NCBI GenBank assembly: GCA_964581105.1
Contig: CAZOMB010000005.1
Span: forward strand, 1-53,973
Origin: UBA10161 sp964581105
GTDB lineage: Archaea; Micrarchaeota; Micrarchaeia; Anstonellales; Anstonellaceae
Direction: 5' to 3'
DNA: 53,973 bases
The translations under genes were made by a program, and so were the position numbers. The notes under the pieces were generated by a model, which was not told where the DNA came from, made no database searches, and saw only the letters and a list, made by a program, of their open reading frames with translations. This document shows positions 25,286 to 33,113 of the stretch, one piece after another; position 1 is the stretch's first letter, and every line of letters starts with the position of its first letter.

Positions 25286-26137
25286 ATGAATTACCTTGAA
25301 ATGCTCTCAGAATCTGCGAAGAAAAGGCAGAGCATTGTATGCTTTGGCCTTGACCCAGTGCTTGACAAAATGCCATCATCTCTTCTGCAGCCAAGAGGAG
25401 AGAAAATAGTTTACTTTTTCTCAGAAATAATTGACGCAGCTTTGAATGAAAGCCAATCAATTTCAGCGATAAAGCCAAATTATGCTTTTTTTGCGCAGTA
25501 TGGGTTTGACGGGCTAAACGCACTAAAGGCTTTGATTGACAAGTACAAAGGAAAATTGCCAATAATACTTGATGCAAAAAGAGGGGACATAGGAAAGAGT
25601 AGCGCGGCATATGCTGCAGAAGCATTTTCATTCTGGGGCGCAGACGCAGTTACAGTTTCACCTTATATGGGGTATGACAGTGTTTCCCCCTTTTTAGAGC
25701 ACTGCAAAGCTGGAAAAGGGGTTTACATACTTTGCAGGACCTCAAACACAGGCGCAAAGGACTTTCAATCGCTTGTGCTTGACAACAGCAAGCAGCTGTT
25801 TTTGGAAGTAGCAAGGAAAATCACAAAATGGCATTCCCCTGGCATTGGCGCAGTGCTTGGTGCCACTTCACAAGAAGAGCTTGAGGCTGCCTTGTGGGTA
25901 TTTTATGACTCAAAAAAGCCATTCTGCTTTCTAATACCTGGAGTAGGAACACAAGGAGGCTCTGTTGCAGGGACAGTGAAAGTGCTTCGCACAGTCTGGT
26001 CTGACTCAATGCCATATCACAGGATAAATGCCTCTTCATCAATTGCCTATGCATGCAAAAAAGAAGGAACAGACGACTATGTTGGGGCTGCGCTGAAGGA
26101 AATAAAGAAACTGAACAAAGAGATCCAGAAAATCTGA
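25286..26137 (+). CDS. pyrF: Orotidine-5'-phosphate decarboxylase (type 2, about 280 residues)
   Basis: This 283-residue protein has CFGLDPVLDKMP, SAIKPNYAFFAQYG and the catalytic LDAKRGDIGKSSAAYA (Lys/Asp cluster). Its length and the KRGDIG(S/K)xxxAYA form match the longer type 2 OMP decarboxylases rather than the short 210-220-residue type common in many archaea. It starts on the base after the pyrE stop, so UMP is made by a coupled pair. Confidence 0.93.
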   Translation: MNYLEMLSESAKKRQSIVCFGLDPVLDKMPSSLLQPRGEKIVYFFSEIIDAALNESQSISAIKPNYAFFAQYGFDGLNALKALIDKYKGKLPIILDAKRGDIGKSSAAYAAEAFSFWGADAVTVSPYMGYDSVSPFLEHCKAGKGVYILCRTSNTGAKDFQSLVLDNSKQLFLEVARKITKWHSPGIGAVLGATSQEELEAALWVFYDSKKPFCFLIPGVGTQGGSVAGTVKVLRTVWSDSMPYHRINASSSIAYACKKEGTDDYVGAALKEIKKLNKEIQKI

Positions 26138-26149
26138 GGATTTTCTGTC

Positions 26150-26168
26150 TCTTCAGCTGAGCTGAAGA
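26150..26168. terminator. Hairpin between convergent pyrF and glyS
   Basis: TCTTCAGCT and AGCTGAAGA form a perfect 9-bp inverted repeat around a single G, midway in the 41-nt gap between two convergent genes. It may serve as a two-way terminator. Confidence 0.55.
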
Positions 26169-26178
26169 TTGGGAAGAT

Positions 26179-27675
26179 TTAGCCAGTTACTTTTCCTTTT
26201 TTCACAAAGTCAAGTATTTTTCCTGGCAATTCTGGGATTTTCATTCTTATCTGCTTTCCATCATTTCTAAAGCGCAAGGTAACTGTTTCATCTTTTTTTG
26301 TGTCATAGTCAACAGTAATGCAATAAGGAACTCCGATTTCATCTGCGCGGGCATAGCGTCTTCCAATGCTTCCTGTTCCCTGGTAATATACAGTTAAGCC
26401 AGCCTCTCTGAGAGATTGCTCAACTTGTTTTGCCTTTTCATCAAGCCCATCCTTTTTCATCAAAGGAAATACCCAGGCATGGTAAGGGGCAATTATTGGG
26501 GGAAAGTCAAACCATTCCCAGTCTTTCTGTTTTGATTTTTCCCTAAAGCAGTGCTCAAGCATGCACCAGAAAAGCCTGTCAACCCCAATCGCAGGCTCAA
26601 CAACATGGGGCATTACCCTCTTTTTCTCAGAGTCAACAAATATGCTCAGGTCTTTTCCTGAATGCTTTGAGTGTGATGACAAGTCAAAATCAGTCCTGTA
26701 AGCAGTGCCAATTGTCTCTATTGTTCCATATGAGGTTTCAACTTCCATGTCTATGTTTCCTTTTGAGTAATGCGGCGTTTCTTGTTTTGGCATTTTCCGG
26801 AAAGATATTTTATCCTCAGGCACTCCTGCTGCAATGTAAAGCATTTTTTCCTTGTAAAGAAAATATGCCATTATCTGGTTTGGTATAATGCCGTCCTTTA
26901 CTGCCTTTGCAATTTCTATTTCTTCTTTCTTTCCATCCTCAGAAATGAATCTTAGCTTTTCTTTTTTTATGCTCTCAAACTTTTTGTGAGTATCATCTTT
27001 TGGGTTGAAAAAATATTCAAGCTCCATTTGCGTGATTTCCCTAAGTCTCACAAGCCCTTGGCGCGGCGAAATCTCGTTCCTGAAGCTTTTTCCCACCTGC
27101 CCTATGCCAATTGGAAGGCAATTCCCATGGTTTCTTATCACTCTTGCAAAGTCAAGGAAAATGCCTTGCGCTGTTTCTGGCCTGCAGTAAGCTGTGTTTC
27201 CTTCAATAGGCCCAATATTTGTTTTGAACATCATGTTAAACCAGCCCACTTGCGAAAGAGTTGGCTTTTTGCAGTTTGGGCACAAAACTTTGTACTTTTT
27301 GACAAGTTCAGTCAGCTTTTTCGGGGAAAGCCCTTCTGCCTTTATCTTGTCTTTTTTTGCTGCAGCATTTTCTTCGATAAGGTGGTCTGCCCGAAACTTG
27401 TTCTTGCAAGAGGAACAGGTAACAAGCGGGTCTGCAAAGCTTTGCGTGTGCCCAGATGCCTTTAGCACAGCTTCAGGCACTATTATCGAAGTCTCAATCT
27501 CAACAAAGCCTTCTTTTTGTAAAAACTCAAGACGCCACAAATCCTCTATTTTCCTCTTTATTGCGCACCCAACTGCTCCATAGTCATAAAAGCCAGCAGG
27601 CGAGCCATATATCTCACTTGAGGGTATGAGAAAAGACCGCCTTATTGCCACATCCATGAGCTTTTCGGTTTTCAT
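26179..27675 (-). CDS. glyS: Glycyl-tRNA synthetase (alpha2 type)
   Basis: This 498-residue class II synthetase is of the eukaryal/archaeal homodimeric kind. It begins with the family start, including YGSPAGFYDYGAVGCAIKRKIEDLWR. It has a zinc-like insert (CSSCKNKF and CPNCKKP), RPETAQGIF, FRNEISPRQGLVR (motif 2), PHVVEPAIGVDRL (motif 3 region) and the anticodon-binding domain IAPYHAWVFPL. All key motifs are intact. It diverges from the Nop5-like gene with a TATA-like TTTAAA element between them. Confidence 0.96.
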   Translation of the reverse strand: MKTEKLMDVAIRRSFLIPSSEIYGSPAGFYDYGAVGCAIKRKIEDLWRLEFLQKEGFVEIETSIIVPEAVLKASGHTQSFADPLVTCSSCKNKFRADHLIEENAAAKKDKIKAEGLSPKKLTELVKKYKVLCPNCKKPTLSQVGWFNMMFKTNIGPIEGNTAYCRPETAQGIFLDFARVIRNHGNCLPIGIGQVGKSFRNEISPRQGLVRLREITQMELEYFFNPKDDTHKKFESIKKEKLRFISEDGKKEEIEIAKAVKDGIIPNQIMAYFLYKEKMLYIAAGVPEDKISFRKMPKQETPHYSKGNIDMEVETSYGTIETIGTAYRTDFDLSSHSKHSGKDLSIFVDSEKKRVMPHVVEPAIGVDRLFWCMLEHCFREKSKQKDWEWFDFPPIIAPYHAWVFPLMKKDGLDEKAKQVEQSLREAGLTVYYQGTGSIGRRYARADEIGVPYCITVDYDTKKDETVTLRFRNDGKQIRMKIPELPGKILDFVKKGKVTG

Positions 27676-27738
27676 GAGTGTTTATTCTTAGTAAAGCTCT
27701 TTAAACATTATGAGGCTAATTAGTCGGGAGTTGAGTTT

Positions 27739-28530
27739 ATGCCAAAAAAACGCTCAAGAGAGGATTTTTTCAGAAAAGCAAGGAAAAAGGTAAAACAGGC
27801 AATCAGCTCAAGGGACAATCTGCTGATACAGTCAGTAGGGGCAGTTGATGAGCTTAACAAGAGCTCTAACCTTCTTTTTGAGCGCCTCACAGAATGGTAT
27901 GGCATGTATTTCCCTGAATTTCGGGCAAAAGAGCCAACAAAATATGTGCAAGGCGTATTGCTTATTGACAGGAAAAACCCTGACAGGGCTGCAATTGAAA
28001 AGGCATTTGGCCCAAAAACACAGTCAATAATGGACAAGATGTCATCCAGTGTTGGGACCAAGCTTTCTGAGGAAGACCTTGTGCAGGTAAATGCTCTGGC
28101 AGTGCAAATACAGCTTCTTTGGAAGTTAAGGGATGAAATAGAAAAGTATGAGGCAAAAATCGCAAAAGAGCTTTGCCCAAACATGTCTTATCTTGCAGGA
28201 GAGCTTTTGGCAGCAAAGCTTGTTGCACAGGCAGGGGGGCTGAAAAAAATCTCAACATTCCCTTCAAGCACAATACAGGTTCTTGGGGCAGAAAAAGCGC
28301 TTTTCAAGCATCTGAGGTCAGGAAGCAGGCCTCCAAAGCATGGGCTCATATTCCAGCACCCGCTTATCAGCACATCGCCAAAAAAGCTAAGGGGAAAAAT
28401 AGCCAGAAGCCTGGCTGCAAAGCTTGCAATTGCCTCAAAGGCAGATGCAATATCGCACAATTTCATAGCGGAAAAGCTCAAGTCTTCATTTGAAAAGCAT
28501 GCAAAACAGGTTCTTGGGCATAAAAAGTGA
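27739..28530 (+). CDS. Nop5/Nop56-family C/D-box protein lacking the N-terminal domain
   Basis: This 263-residue protein has the coiled-coil start (DNLLIQSVGAVDELNKSSNL, then ERLTEWYGMYFPE) and a complete Nop domain ending SSTIQVLGAEKALFKHL and PPKHGLIFQHPLI. Archaeal Nop5 usually has an extra N-terminal domain of about 120 residues that binds fibrillarin; here it is absent. A stop codon in frame at 27721 lies 18 nt before the ATG, so no extension is possible. The start has GGGAGTTGAG upstream. The Nop domain should still bind L7Ae-bound kink-turn RNA. It may pair with an unlinked partner or have a role outside methylation. Confidence 0.88.
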   Translation: MPKKRSREDFFRKARKKVKQAISSRDNLLIQSVGAVDELNKSSNLLFERLTEWYGMYFPEFRAKEPTKYVQGVLLIDRKNPDRAAIEKAFGPKTQSIMDKMSSSVGTKLSEEDLVQVNALAVQIQLLWKLRDEIEKYEAKIAKELCPNMSYLAGELLAAKLVAQAGGLKKISTFPSSTIQVLGAEKALFKHLRSGSRPPKHGLIFQHPLISTSPKKLRGKIARSLAAKLAIASKADAISHNFIAEKLKSSFEKHAKQVLGHKK

Positions 28531-28535
28531 GAGAT

Positions 28536-29165
28536 ATGAAGCTTCTTGCAATTTCTGACCTGCACTCAGATGAATCTTTGCTTGACAGGCTCAGGGCTGC
28601 TTCAGCAAAGTCAAAGTATGATGCTGTTCTTTTTTGCGGTGATTTGACAACAAGAGGGCCAGTCTCATACGCAGAAGAGGTAATATCGCTTTTCAAAAAG
28701 CCTTATGCAGTTCACGGCAATATGGACCCTCCTGAAGTAATTGACAAGCTAAAGGAAAAAGGAATATTTGTGCATGGGAAAAAAGTAAAGCTTGGCGAAT
28801 GGAACCTTGTTGGGTTGGGCGGAAGCAACAAAACGCCTTTTGGCACGCCAAGCGAGCTTTCTGAGGAAGAGATAGAATCATCGCTTTCAAACGCAGGCGT
28901 TGACGAGTTTTCAATAGTGTTGAGCCACCCCCCTCCATATGGATTTTTTGATGAGGTCGGCTCAATGCATGTGGGCAGCAGGGCAGTGAGAAAAATAGTT
29001 GAAAAGAAAAAGCCAATCCTTTTGATTTGCGGGCACATACATGAGCATGAAGGGGAAAAGATACTGGGTGACACTCTTATAGTAAAGCTAAAGTCAGCAG
29101 AAAAGGGAAGGGCAGCAGAAATAGACATAAAAGACACAATAGAAGTCAATTTCATTGACCTTTAG
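28536..29165 (+). CDS. Calcineurin-like metallophosphoesterase
   Basis: This 209-residue protein has the metal motifs of the family in order: AISDLHSD (8-13 region), FCGDLTTRG, HGNMDPP, LSHPPP and CGHIHEHEG. The small size and motif set match the archaeal YfcE/MJ0936-like group of phosphodiesterases. It is not Mre11, which is longer with a capping domain. Its substrate is unknown. The start ATG at 28536 sits 5 nt after the Nop5-like stop. Confidence 0.9.
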   Translation: MKLLAISDLHSDESLLDRLRAASAKSKYDAVLFCGDLTTRGPVSYAEEVISLFKKPYAVHGNMDPPEVIDKLKEKGIFVHGKKVKLGEWNLVGLGGSNKTPFGTPSELSEEEIESSLSNAGVDEFSIVLSHPPPYGFFDEVGSMHVGSRAVRKIVEKKKPILLICGHIHEHEGEKILGDTLIVKLKSAEKGRAAEIDIKDTIEVNFIDL

Positions 29166-29173
29166 GTGGTCGC

Positions 29174-29566
29174 TTGTTTTCAGTCTCAAAGGCAAGAAAA
29201 TCAGATATGGAGCAAATAAGGCAGTTGATATGCCTTCTTTTCCCTCGCGCAAATGCCAGGCTCATGAAAAGGGACAGGTTTTTGATAGCAAAAAAGGGCC
29301 AACTTCCTGTTGGCTTTTGCCATTACAGGATAAAGAACAAAAAATGCTATATTGCAGGGTTAGGGGTTCTTTCCCATTACAGGGAGCATGGCATAGGCTC
29401 CCAGTTAATGTCAGAAGCGCTTTATGATGCTGACAAAAAAGGCGTGCAAGAGTGCCTCATAAAAGTCCAGGCTTTAAACCATGCAGCAAAAATATACCTG
29501 AAAATGGGATTTTTCGAAAAAAGGGCAGGAAAAACACTTGTTCTTGTCAGGAAAAGGCCAACGTGA
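29174..29566 (+). CDS. GNAT-family N-acetyltransferase
   Basis: This 130-residue protein has the GNAT acetyl-CoA loop GVLSHYREHGIGSQLM and the C-terminal NHAAKIYLKMGFFEK. Substrate unknown. A TTG at 29174 with AGGTGG just upstream is the likely start and begins the first beta strand at the right place. It ends the three-gene Nop5-phosphoesterase-GNAT run. Confidence 0.85.
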   Translation: MFSVSKARKSDMEQIRQLICLLFPRANARLMKRDRFLIAKKGQLPVGFCHYRIKNKKCYIAGLGVLSHYREHGIGSQLMSEALYDADKKGVQECLIKVQALNHAAKIYLKMGFFEKRAGKTLVLVRKRPT

Positions 29567-29573
29567 GAGCCAA

Positions 29574-30884
29574 TCACTTGATTTTCCCTTCCAAATGCTG
29601 GGCATAGCCCCCCAAGTCAAGCAAGCCATGGCCAGAAAGGTTGAATACAATTGTTTTTTTCTCATTTTTCTTTTTGCATAAAAGGGCAGTGTCAATTGCT
29701 GCCTTTATTGCATGGGCTGTTTCAGGGGCAGCAATTATGCCTTCTGTCTTGGCAAATTCCATAGCTGCCCTGAAAACCTCTTTTTGCTCATATGCAACAG
29801 GGCTTATGATGCCACTGTCAATGAGCGAAGAAATGGCAGGGGCCATTCCATGGTAGCGAAGCCCCCCTGCATGTATCCTTGGTGGCACAAAGTCTTTGCC
29901 CAAAGTATACATCTTAATTAACGGGGTCATGCCTGCTGTGTCGCCAAAGTCATATTTGTACTTGCCCTTTGTTGTGGTTGGGCATACCTTTGGCTCAACA
30001 GCAATGAACTTGGCATTGTTCTTCTTTTTTAGCCTGTCATAAATAAGGGGAAATGAAATGCCTGCAAAGTTGCTTCCACCCCCTATGCAGCCTATCACAT
30101 AATCCGGTGTTTCATCTGCTATTTCAAGCTGCTTTCTTGTTTCCTGGCCTATTACTGTCTGGTGCAGCAGCACATGGTTAAGAACGCTTCCAAGCGAGTA
30201 CTTTGACTTGTGCTTTGGGTCAGATACAACAGTTTCAATTGCCTCTGAGATTGCAATCCCCAGGCTTCCAGGGTGGTCTGGTTCCTTTTCCAGCATCTTT
30301 TTTCCAAACTTGGTTTGCTTGCTTGGAGATGCATGAACTTTGGCCCCATAGGTTTGCATTATTATTTTCCTGTAGGGCTTTTGGTCAAAGCTTACCCTTA
30401 CCATAAATACTTCACAGCTTAGGCCAAAAAGCATTGTTGCATATGAAAGTGCGGTTCCCCACTGCCCAGCCCCTGTTTCAGTAACAAGGTTTTCAACTCC
30501 CTGCTTCATATTGTAATAGGTCTGTGCAATCGCAGTGTTTGGCTTGTGGCTGCCGCAAGGGTTTAACCCCTCATGCTTGAAATAAATTTTTGCAGGTGTT
30601 TTAAGATGCTTTTCAAGCCTTTTTGCCCTGAAAAGCGGGGACGGCCTCCCCATTGTAAGCAAAGCCTGCCTTACCTCATCTGGTATTGGTATGAATCTTT
30701 CAGAAGAGACCTCTTGCTTAACAACTTCCTTTGGAAATATCGCAAACAAGTCCTCTGGGCTGATTGGCTTTTTTGTTGCAGGGTTAAGGGGCGGCAAAAG
30801 AGGGGTTGGCAGGTCTGGCAGTATGTTGTAGTAATTTTTGGGGACATCATCCTCTGTTAGCAGTATTTTTGCGGTTTTTTCCAT
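29574..30884 (-). CDS. trpB2: Tryptophan synthase beta chain-like protein, TrpB2 type
   Basis: This 436-residue PLP enzyme has GSHKPNTA (Schiff-base Lys), ETGAGQWG, the phosphate loop CIGGGSNFAG, EPKVCPT and the C-terminal FNLSGHGLLDLGGY. Extra N-terminal residues and the RPSPL(F/Y)RA segment mark the TrpB2 subgroup, which lacks tight pairing with TrpA. No trpA or other trp gene is near. TrpB2 proteins can make tryptophan from indole and serine, or act as serine deaminase. It has its own promoter with a palindrome. Confidence 0.93.
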   Translation of the reverse strand: MEKTAKILLTEDDVPKNYYNILPDLPTPLLPPLNPATKKPISPEDLFAIFPKEVVKQEVSSERFIPIPDEVRQALLTMGRPSPLFRAKRLEKHLKTPAKIYFKHEGLNPCGSHKPNTAIAQTYYNMKQGVENLVTETGAGQWGTALSYATMLFGLSCEVFMVRVSFDQKPYRKIIMQTYGAKVHASPSKQTKFGKKMLEKEPDHPGSLGIAISEAIETVVSDPKHKSKYSLGSVLNHVLLHQTVIGQETRKQLEIADETPDYVIGCIGGGSNFAGISFPLIYDRLKKKNNAKFIAVEPKVCPTTTKGKYKYDFGDTAGMTPLIKMYTLGKDFVPPRIHAGGLRYHGMAPAISSLIDSGIISPVAYEQKEVFRAAMEFAKTEGIIAAPETAHAIKAAIDTALLCKKKNEKKTIVFNLSGHGLLDLGGYAQHLEGKIK

Positions 30885-30935
30885 TTTATCACCAATCCTA
30901 GTGGTTTATTGACAAGTTAAGATAGATTCCCTTTT

Positions 30936-30951
30936 TATACATAAGTGTATA
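30936..30951. promoter_or_regulatory. Palindrome over the trpB2 promoter
   Basis: TATACATAAGTGTATA is a 6-bp perfect inverted repeat around a 4-nt spacer. Read on the minus strand it overlaps a TATA-like ATGTATAAAAAG about 45-55 nt before the trpB2 ATG. It could be an operator that blocks TBP. Confidence 0.45.
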
Positions 30952-30979
30952 GAAATATACATATCAAGAATAAGCAAAT

Positions 30980-31681
30980 TCAGCCCCACTCTTCCTTGTG
31001 TATGTTTTGTTTTGCAACCCCTTCTTTTTCCAGTGAATTTTCTATTTCCCTGACCATTGGCTTTGGGCCGCACAAATAGTATGCCTTCCCCTCTAAAGTT
31101 CCAAGGGCTTTTTTGAGCATTTTTATGCATAGTCTTCCCTCAAGGCAGTGCCAGTTTTCAGGCTTTTCATCCCCACTAATGGAGGGGTGGAATGAGAAAA
31201 GCTTGTTTTGCTTATCCAGCTTTTGCATTTCATCAAAATAAACAAGCTCTTCAAATGTATGGGCAGAGTGGAACAAATGAGCCCTTATTTTCTCATTTTT
31301 CACTGTATGAATCAGCATTGGCCTTAAAGGGGAAATCCCAACCCCTCCGCCAATGAATACCCGCTCTTTGTCTGCTTGCTGCAAGGCAAAGGTCCCATAA
31401 GGCCCATCTGCTTCTATTTTGTCGCCTTTTTTGAGGCTCCAGAGCAAATCAGTGAAATCTCCCCTGTGCTTTATGCAAAACCACAGACCTCCTTCTTCCT
31501 TTGTAGATGCAACTGAATATGAGCGCTGCAATTTTTTGCCTTGCTTGTTTTCCATTCTTAGCAAAAAGAAGTTTCCTGGCTTGTACTTTGGCATTTCACT
31601 GCTTTCTGGCTTTAGCTTAAATGTTTTGATGTCTTTTGACTCATCAACTATGCCTGATACAATAAACTGCCTAAAGTCCAT
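30980..31681 (-). CDS. FAD-dependent ferredoxin/flavodoxin-NAD(P) reductase-like oxidoreductase
   Basis: This 233-residue protein has a flavin barrel with RSYSVAS (FAD-binding RxYS), then GDFTDLLWSLKKGDKIEADGPYG. An NAD(P) domain follows with FIGGGVGISPLRPML and YYLCGPKPMV. No [2Fe-2S] ligands are seen, so it is a reductase module that needs a separate carrier. The aromatic C-terminus (EEWG) would stack on the flavin. It is 24 nt downstream of the Dus gene. Confidence 0.87.
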   Translation of the reverse strand: MDFRQFIVSGIVDESKDIKTFKLKPESSEMPKYKPGNFFLLRMENKQGKKLQRSYSVASTKEEGGLWFCIKHRGDFTDLLWSLKKGDKIEADGPYGTFALQQADKERVFIGGGVGISPLRPMLIHTVKNEKIRAHLFHSAHTFEELVYFDEMQKLDKQNKLFSFHPSISGDEKPENWHCLEGRLCIKMLKKALGTLEGKAYYLCGPKPMVREIENSLEKEGVAKQNIHKEEWG

Positions 31682-31705
31682 GTTGTGCTTTTGGTAATGA
31701 GATTT

Positions 31706-32671
31706 TTATCTGTTTCCTGAAAATTCAGCAATTATCGCAGATATCTCATCTTCTGTTTTTGCGCTGTTAAGCCTCTTCCTTGCCTTTGTTGCGCCTGCAA
31801 AGCCGGTTAAGAACTCCATTGCATGTGCTTTGAGCCTTTTTGGAGTTAAAATGCCTAAGTTTTCTGCGAGCGAGCAATATTCATGGAAGTAGGAGAGTCT
31901 TTGCTTAAGTTTTTCTGGTTTTATTCCCTTTTCTTTTAGCAATTGGTTTGCCTGCCTGAATATTCTTGGGTTGCCAAGCGCTCCTGTGCAAATCATTACT
32001 GCGTCGCACTTTGTTTCTGATAAGAACTGAACAGCAAGTTCAGGAGTAGTTGCCCCTCCGTTCCCTATTACTGGTATTTCAAGTGCCTGCTTTACTTTTG
32101 CAACAGTCTGCCATCCTTTATTTCTCTTTCTTCCTTCTGTTGCAGTTCTCCAATGCACTGTTATTCCTTCTAAACCTGCTTTTTCAAGTGCTTTTGCTGT
32201 TTTAACTGCATTGTCTTTTGACCAGCCTGCCCTTATTTTTGCAGTTATAGGAATTTCTGATGCCTTTACACAGGCTTTGACAATTGAGGCGGCCTTTTCT
32301 GGCTTTTTAAGAAGGGCAGAGCCTGCCTGCGCCCTTGTCACGCTGTATGACGGGCACCCTAAGTTTATGTCAATGCAACAGGCAAAAAGCTCCCCGTTTT
32401 TTACTTTTTCGCTTATCTTTTTGCAGGCAGATGCCATTTGCTTTTCATCAGAGCCAAAAATCTGTATCCCAACCGGCATTTCTTTTTTGCAGGTTTTCAT
32501 AAGCTCCCAGGTTTTTTCTGAGCCTCGCAGAATTGCAGAGGCATTTGAAAACTCAGTAAAGCACATTGCAGCCCCCTGTTTTCTGCAAAGGAGGCGATAG
32601 GCAATGTCAGTATAGCCTGCCATTGGCCCTAGCAAGAATTTCCCAGAGAGATTGGCATTGCCATATTTCAT
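31706..32671 (-). CDS. dus: tRNA-dihydrouridine synthase family protein
   Basis: This 321-residue TIM-barrel flavoenzyme has LLGPMAGYTD (13-22), MCFTEFSNA, DINLGCPSYSVTRAQAGSALL, ITAKIRAGW and IPVIGNGGATTPE. It would reduce uridines in tRNA with FMN. In typical Dus enzymes the active-site Cys follows the NxGCP motif; here NLGCPS is present. The frame is open up to 32746, but the ATG at 32671 has a GGTGG ribosome site and starts just before the barrel. A tRNA-Pro gene lies upstream on the same strand. Confidence 0.88.
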   Translation of the reverse strand: MKYGNANLSGKFLLGPMAGYTDIAYRLLCRKQGAAMCFTEFSNASAILRGSEKTWELMKTCKKEMPVGIQIFGSDEKQMASACKKISEKVKNGELFACCIDINLGCPSYSVTRAQAGSALLKKPEKAASIVKACVKASEIPITAKIRAGWSKDNAVKTAKALEKAGLEGITVHWRTATEGRKRNKGWQTVAKVKQALEIPVIGNGGATTPELAVQFLSETKCDAVMICTGALGNPRIFRQANQLLKEKGIKPEKLKQRLSYFHEYCSLAENLGILTPKRLKAHAMEFLTGFAGATKARKRLNSAKTEDEISAIIAEFSGNR

Positions 32672-32786
32672 CAAGCCACCAAAACAAGGTTTTTCATAGG
32701 GACTAATTGGCATAAGCATGGGCATAAGGTGTGGCATATAACCCAATGTCGGATAGGCTTACCCTTTTTCTCCAAGCCACACCTTA

Positions 32787-32976
32787 TGGGGGAACTGAGA
32801 TTTGAACTCAGATCGCCAGCTTTTTTGCAAGAGCTACCTCTTGAGGAGGTAGCAGAGCCTTATTACCGGCTCATTTTACATGGCTACCTCTTGAGGAGGT
32901 AGCAGGAACCCGCCTTATGAAAAGCGGATGGTTCCTGCCCCAAAGCTGGAAGCATACCAGATTAGCCCATTCCCCC
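32787..32976 (-). tRNA. tRNA-Pro (UGG) with a 117-nt intron
   Basis: The ends pair as GGGGGAA/TTCCCCC with A73. The D arm is GGC...GCT, the anticodon stem CCAGC/GCTGG and the T arm CTGAG TTCAAAT CTCAG. The anticodon loop TTTGGG|A gives anticodon TGG. The intron (32822-32938) sits at 37/38. Its junction is a clean bulge-helix-bulge: TTTG pairs with CAAA, with 3-nt bulges GGG and AAA. The spliced product is 73 nt. The intron holds two copies of a GCTACCTC/GAGGTAGC hairpin. Confidence 0.9.
32822..32938 (-). other. tRNA-Pro intron with duplicated hairpin; shares a module with the tRNA-Glu T-loop intron
   Basis: On the plus strand, 32833-32853 and 32883-32903 are identical 21-nt hairpins exactly 50 nt apart. 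Segment 32883-32938 matches 41014-41069 at 45 of 56 positions. The shared part forms two stems: GGAACC/GGTTCC and GCTACC/GGTAGC. The match ends exactly at the intron's 5' splice site. Confidence 0.85.
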
Positions 32977-33004
32977 GCTTGTGCTAATTATTCAAAGCTA
33001 CCTT

Positions 33005-33015
33005 GTTTATAAAAC
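33005..33015 (-). promoter_or_regulatory. TATA box of the tRNA-Pro gene
   Basis: GTTTATAAAAC (minus: GTTTTATAAAC) is centred about 34 nt upstream of the first base of tRNA-Pro, the usual archaeal distance. A second element, TTTAAATG at 33079-33086, lies about 27 nt before the purL ATG on the plus strand and would give a leaderless purL message. Confidence 0.6.
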
Positions 33016-33113
33016 AGAGCCAAAACTGAAAAGATGTGGTAAAGGATTTAAATGTATAGGGGATTTTTGACAAACTTCTTTAAATGCTGCCCGAGCTTTA
33101 AGCCTGTGGGAAT

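Noticed and set aside
28536..29165. The phosphoesterase as Mre11 partner of Rad50
   Set aside because: Too short, lacks the capping domain, and its motif set fits small YfcE/MJ0936-like enzymes.
32822..32938. A second tRNA or a small RNA gene nested in the tRNA-Pro intron
   Set aside because: Only hairpins are seen; no cloverleaf can be formed.
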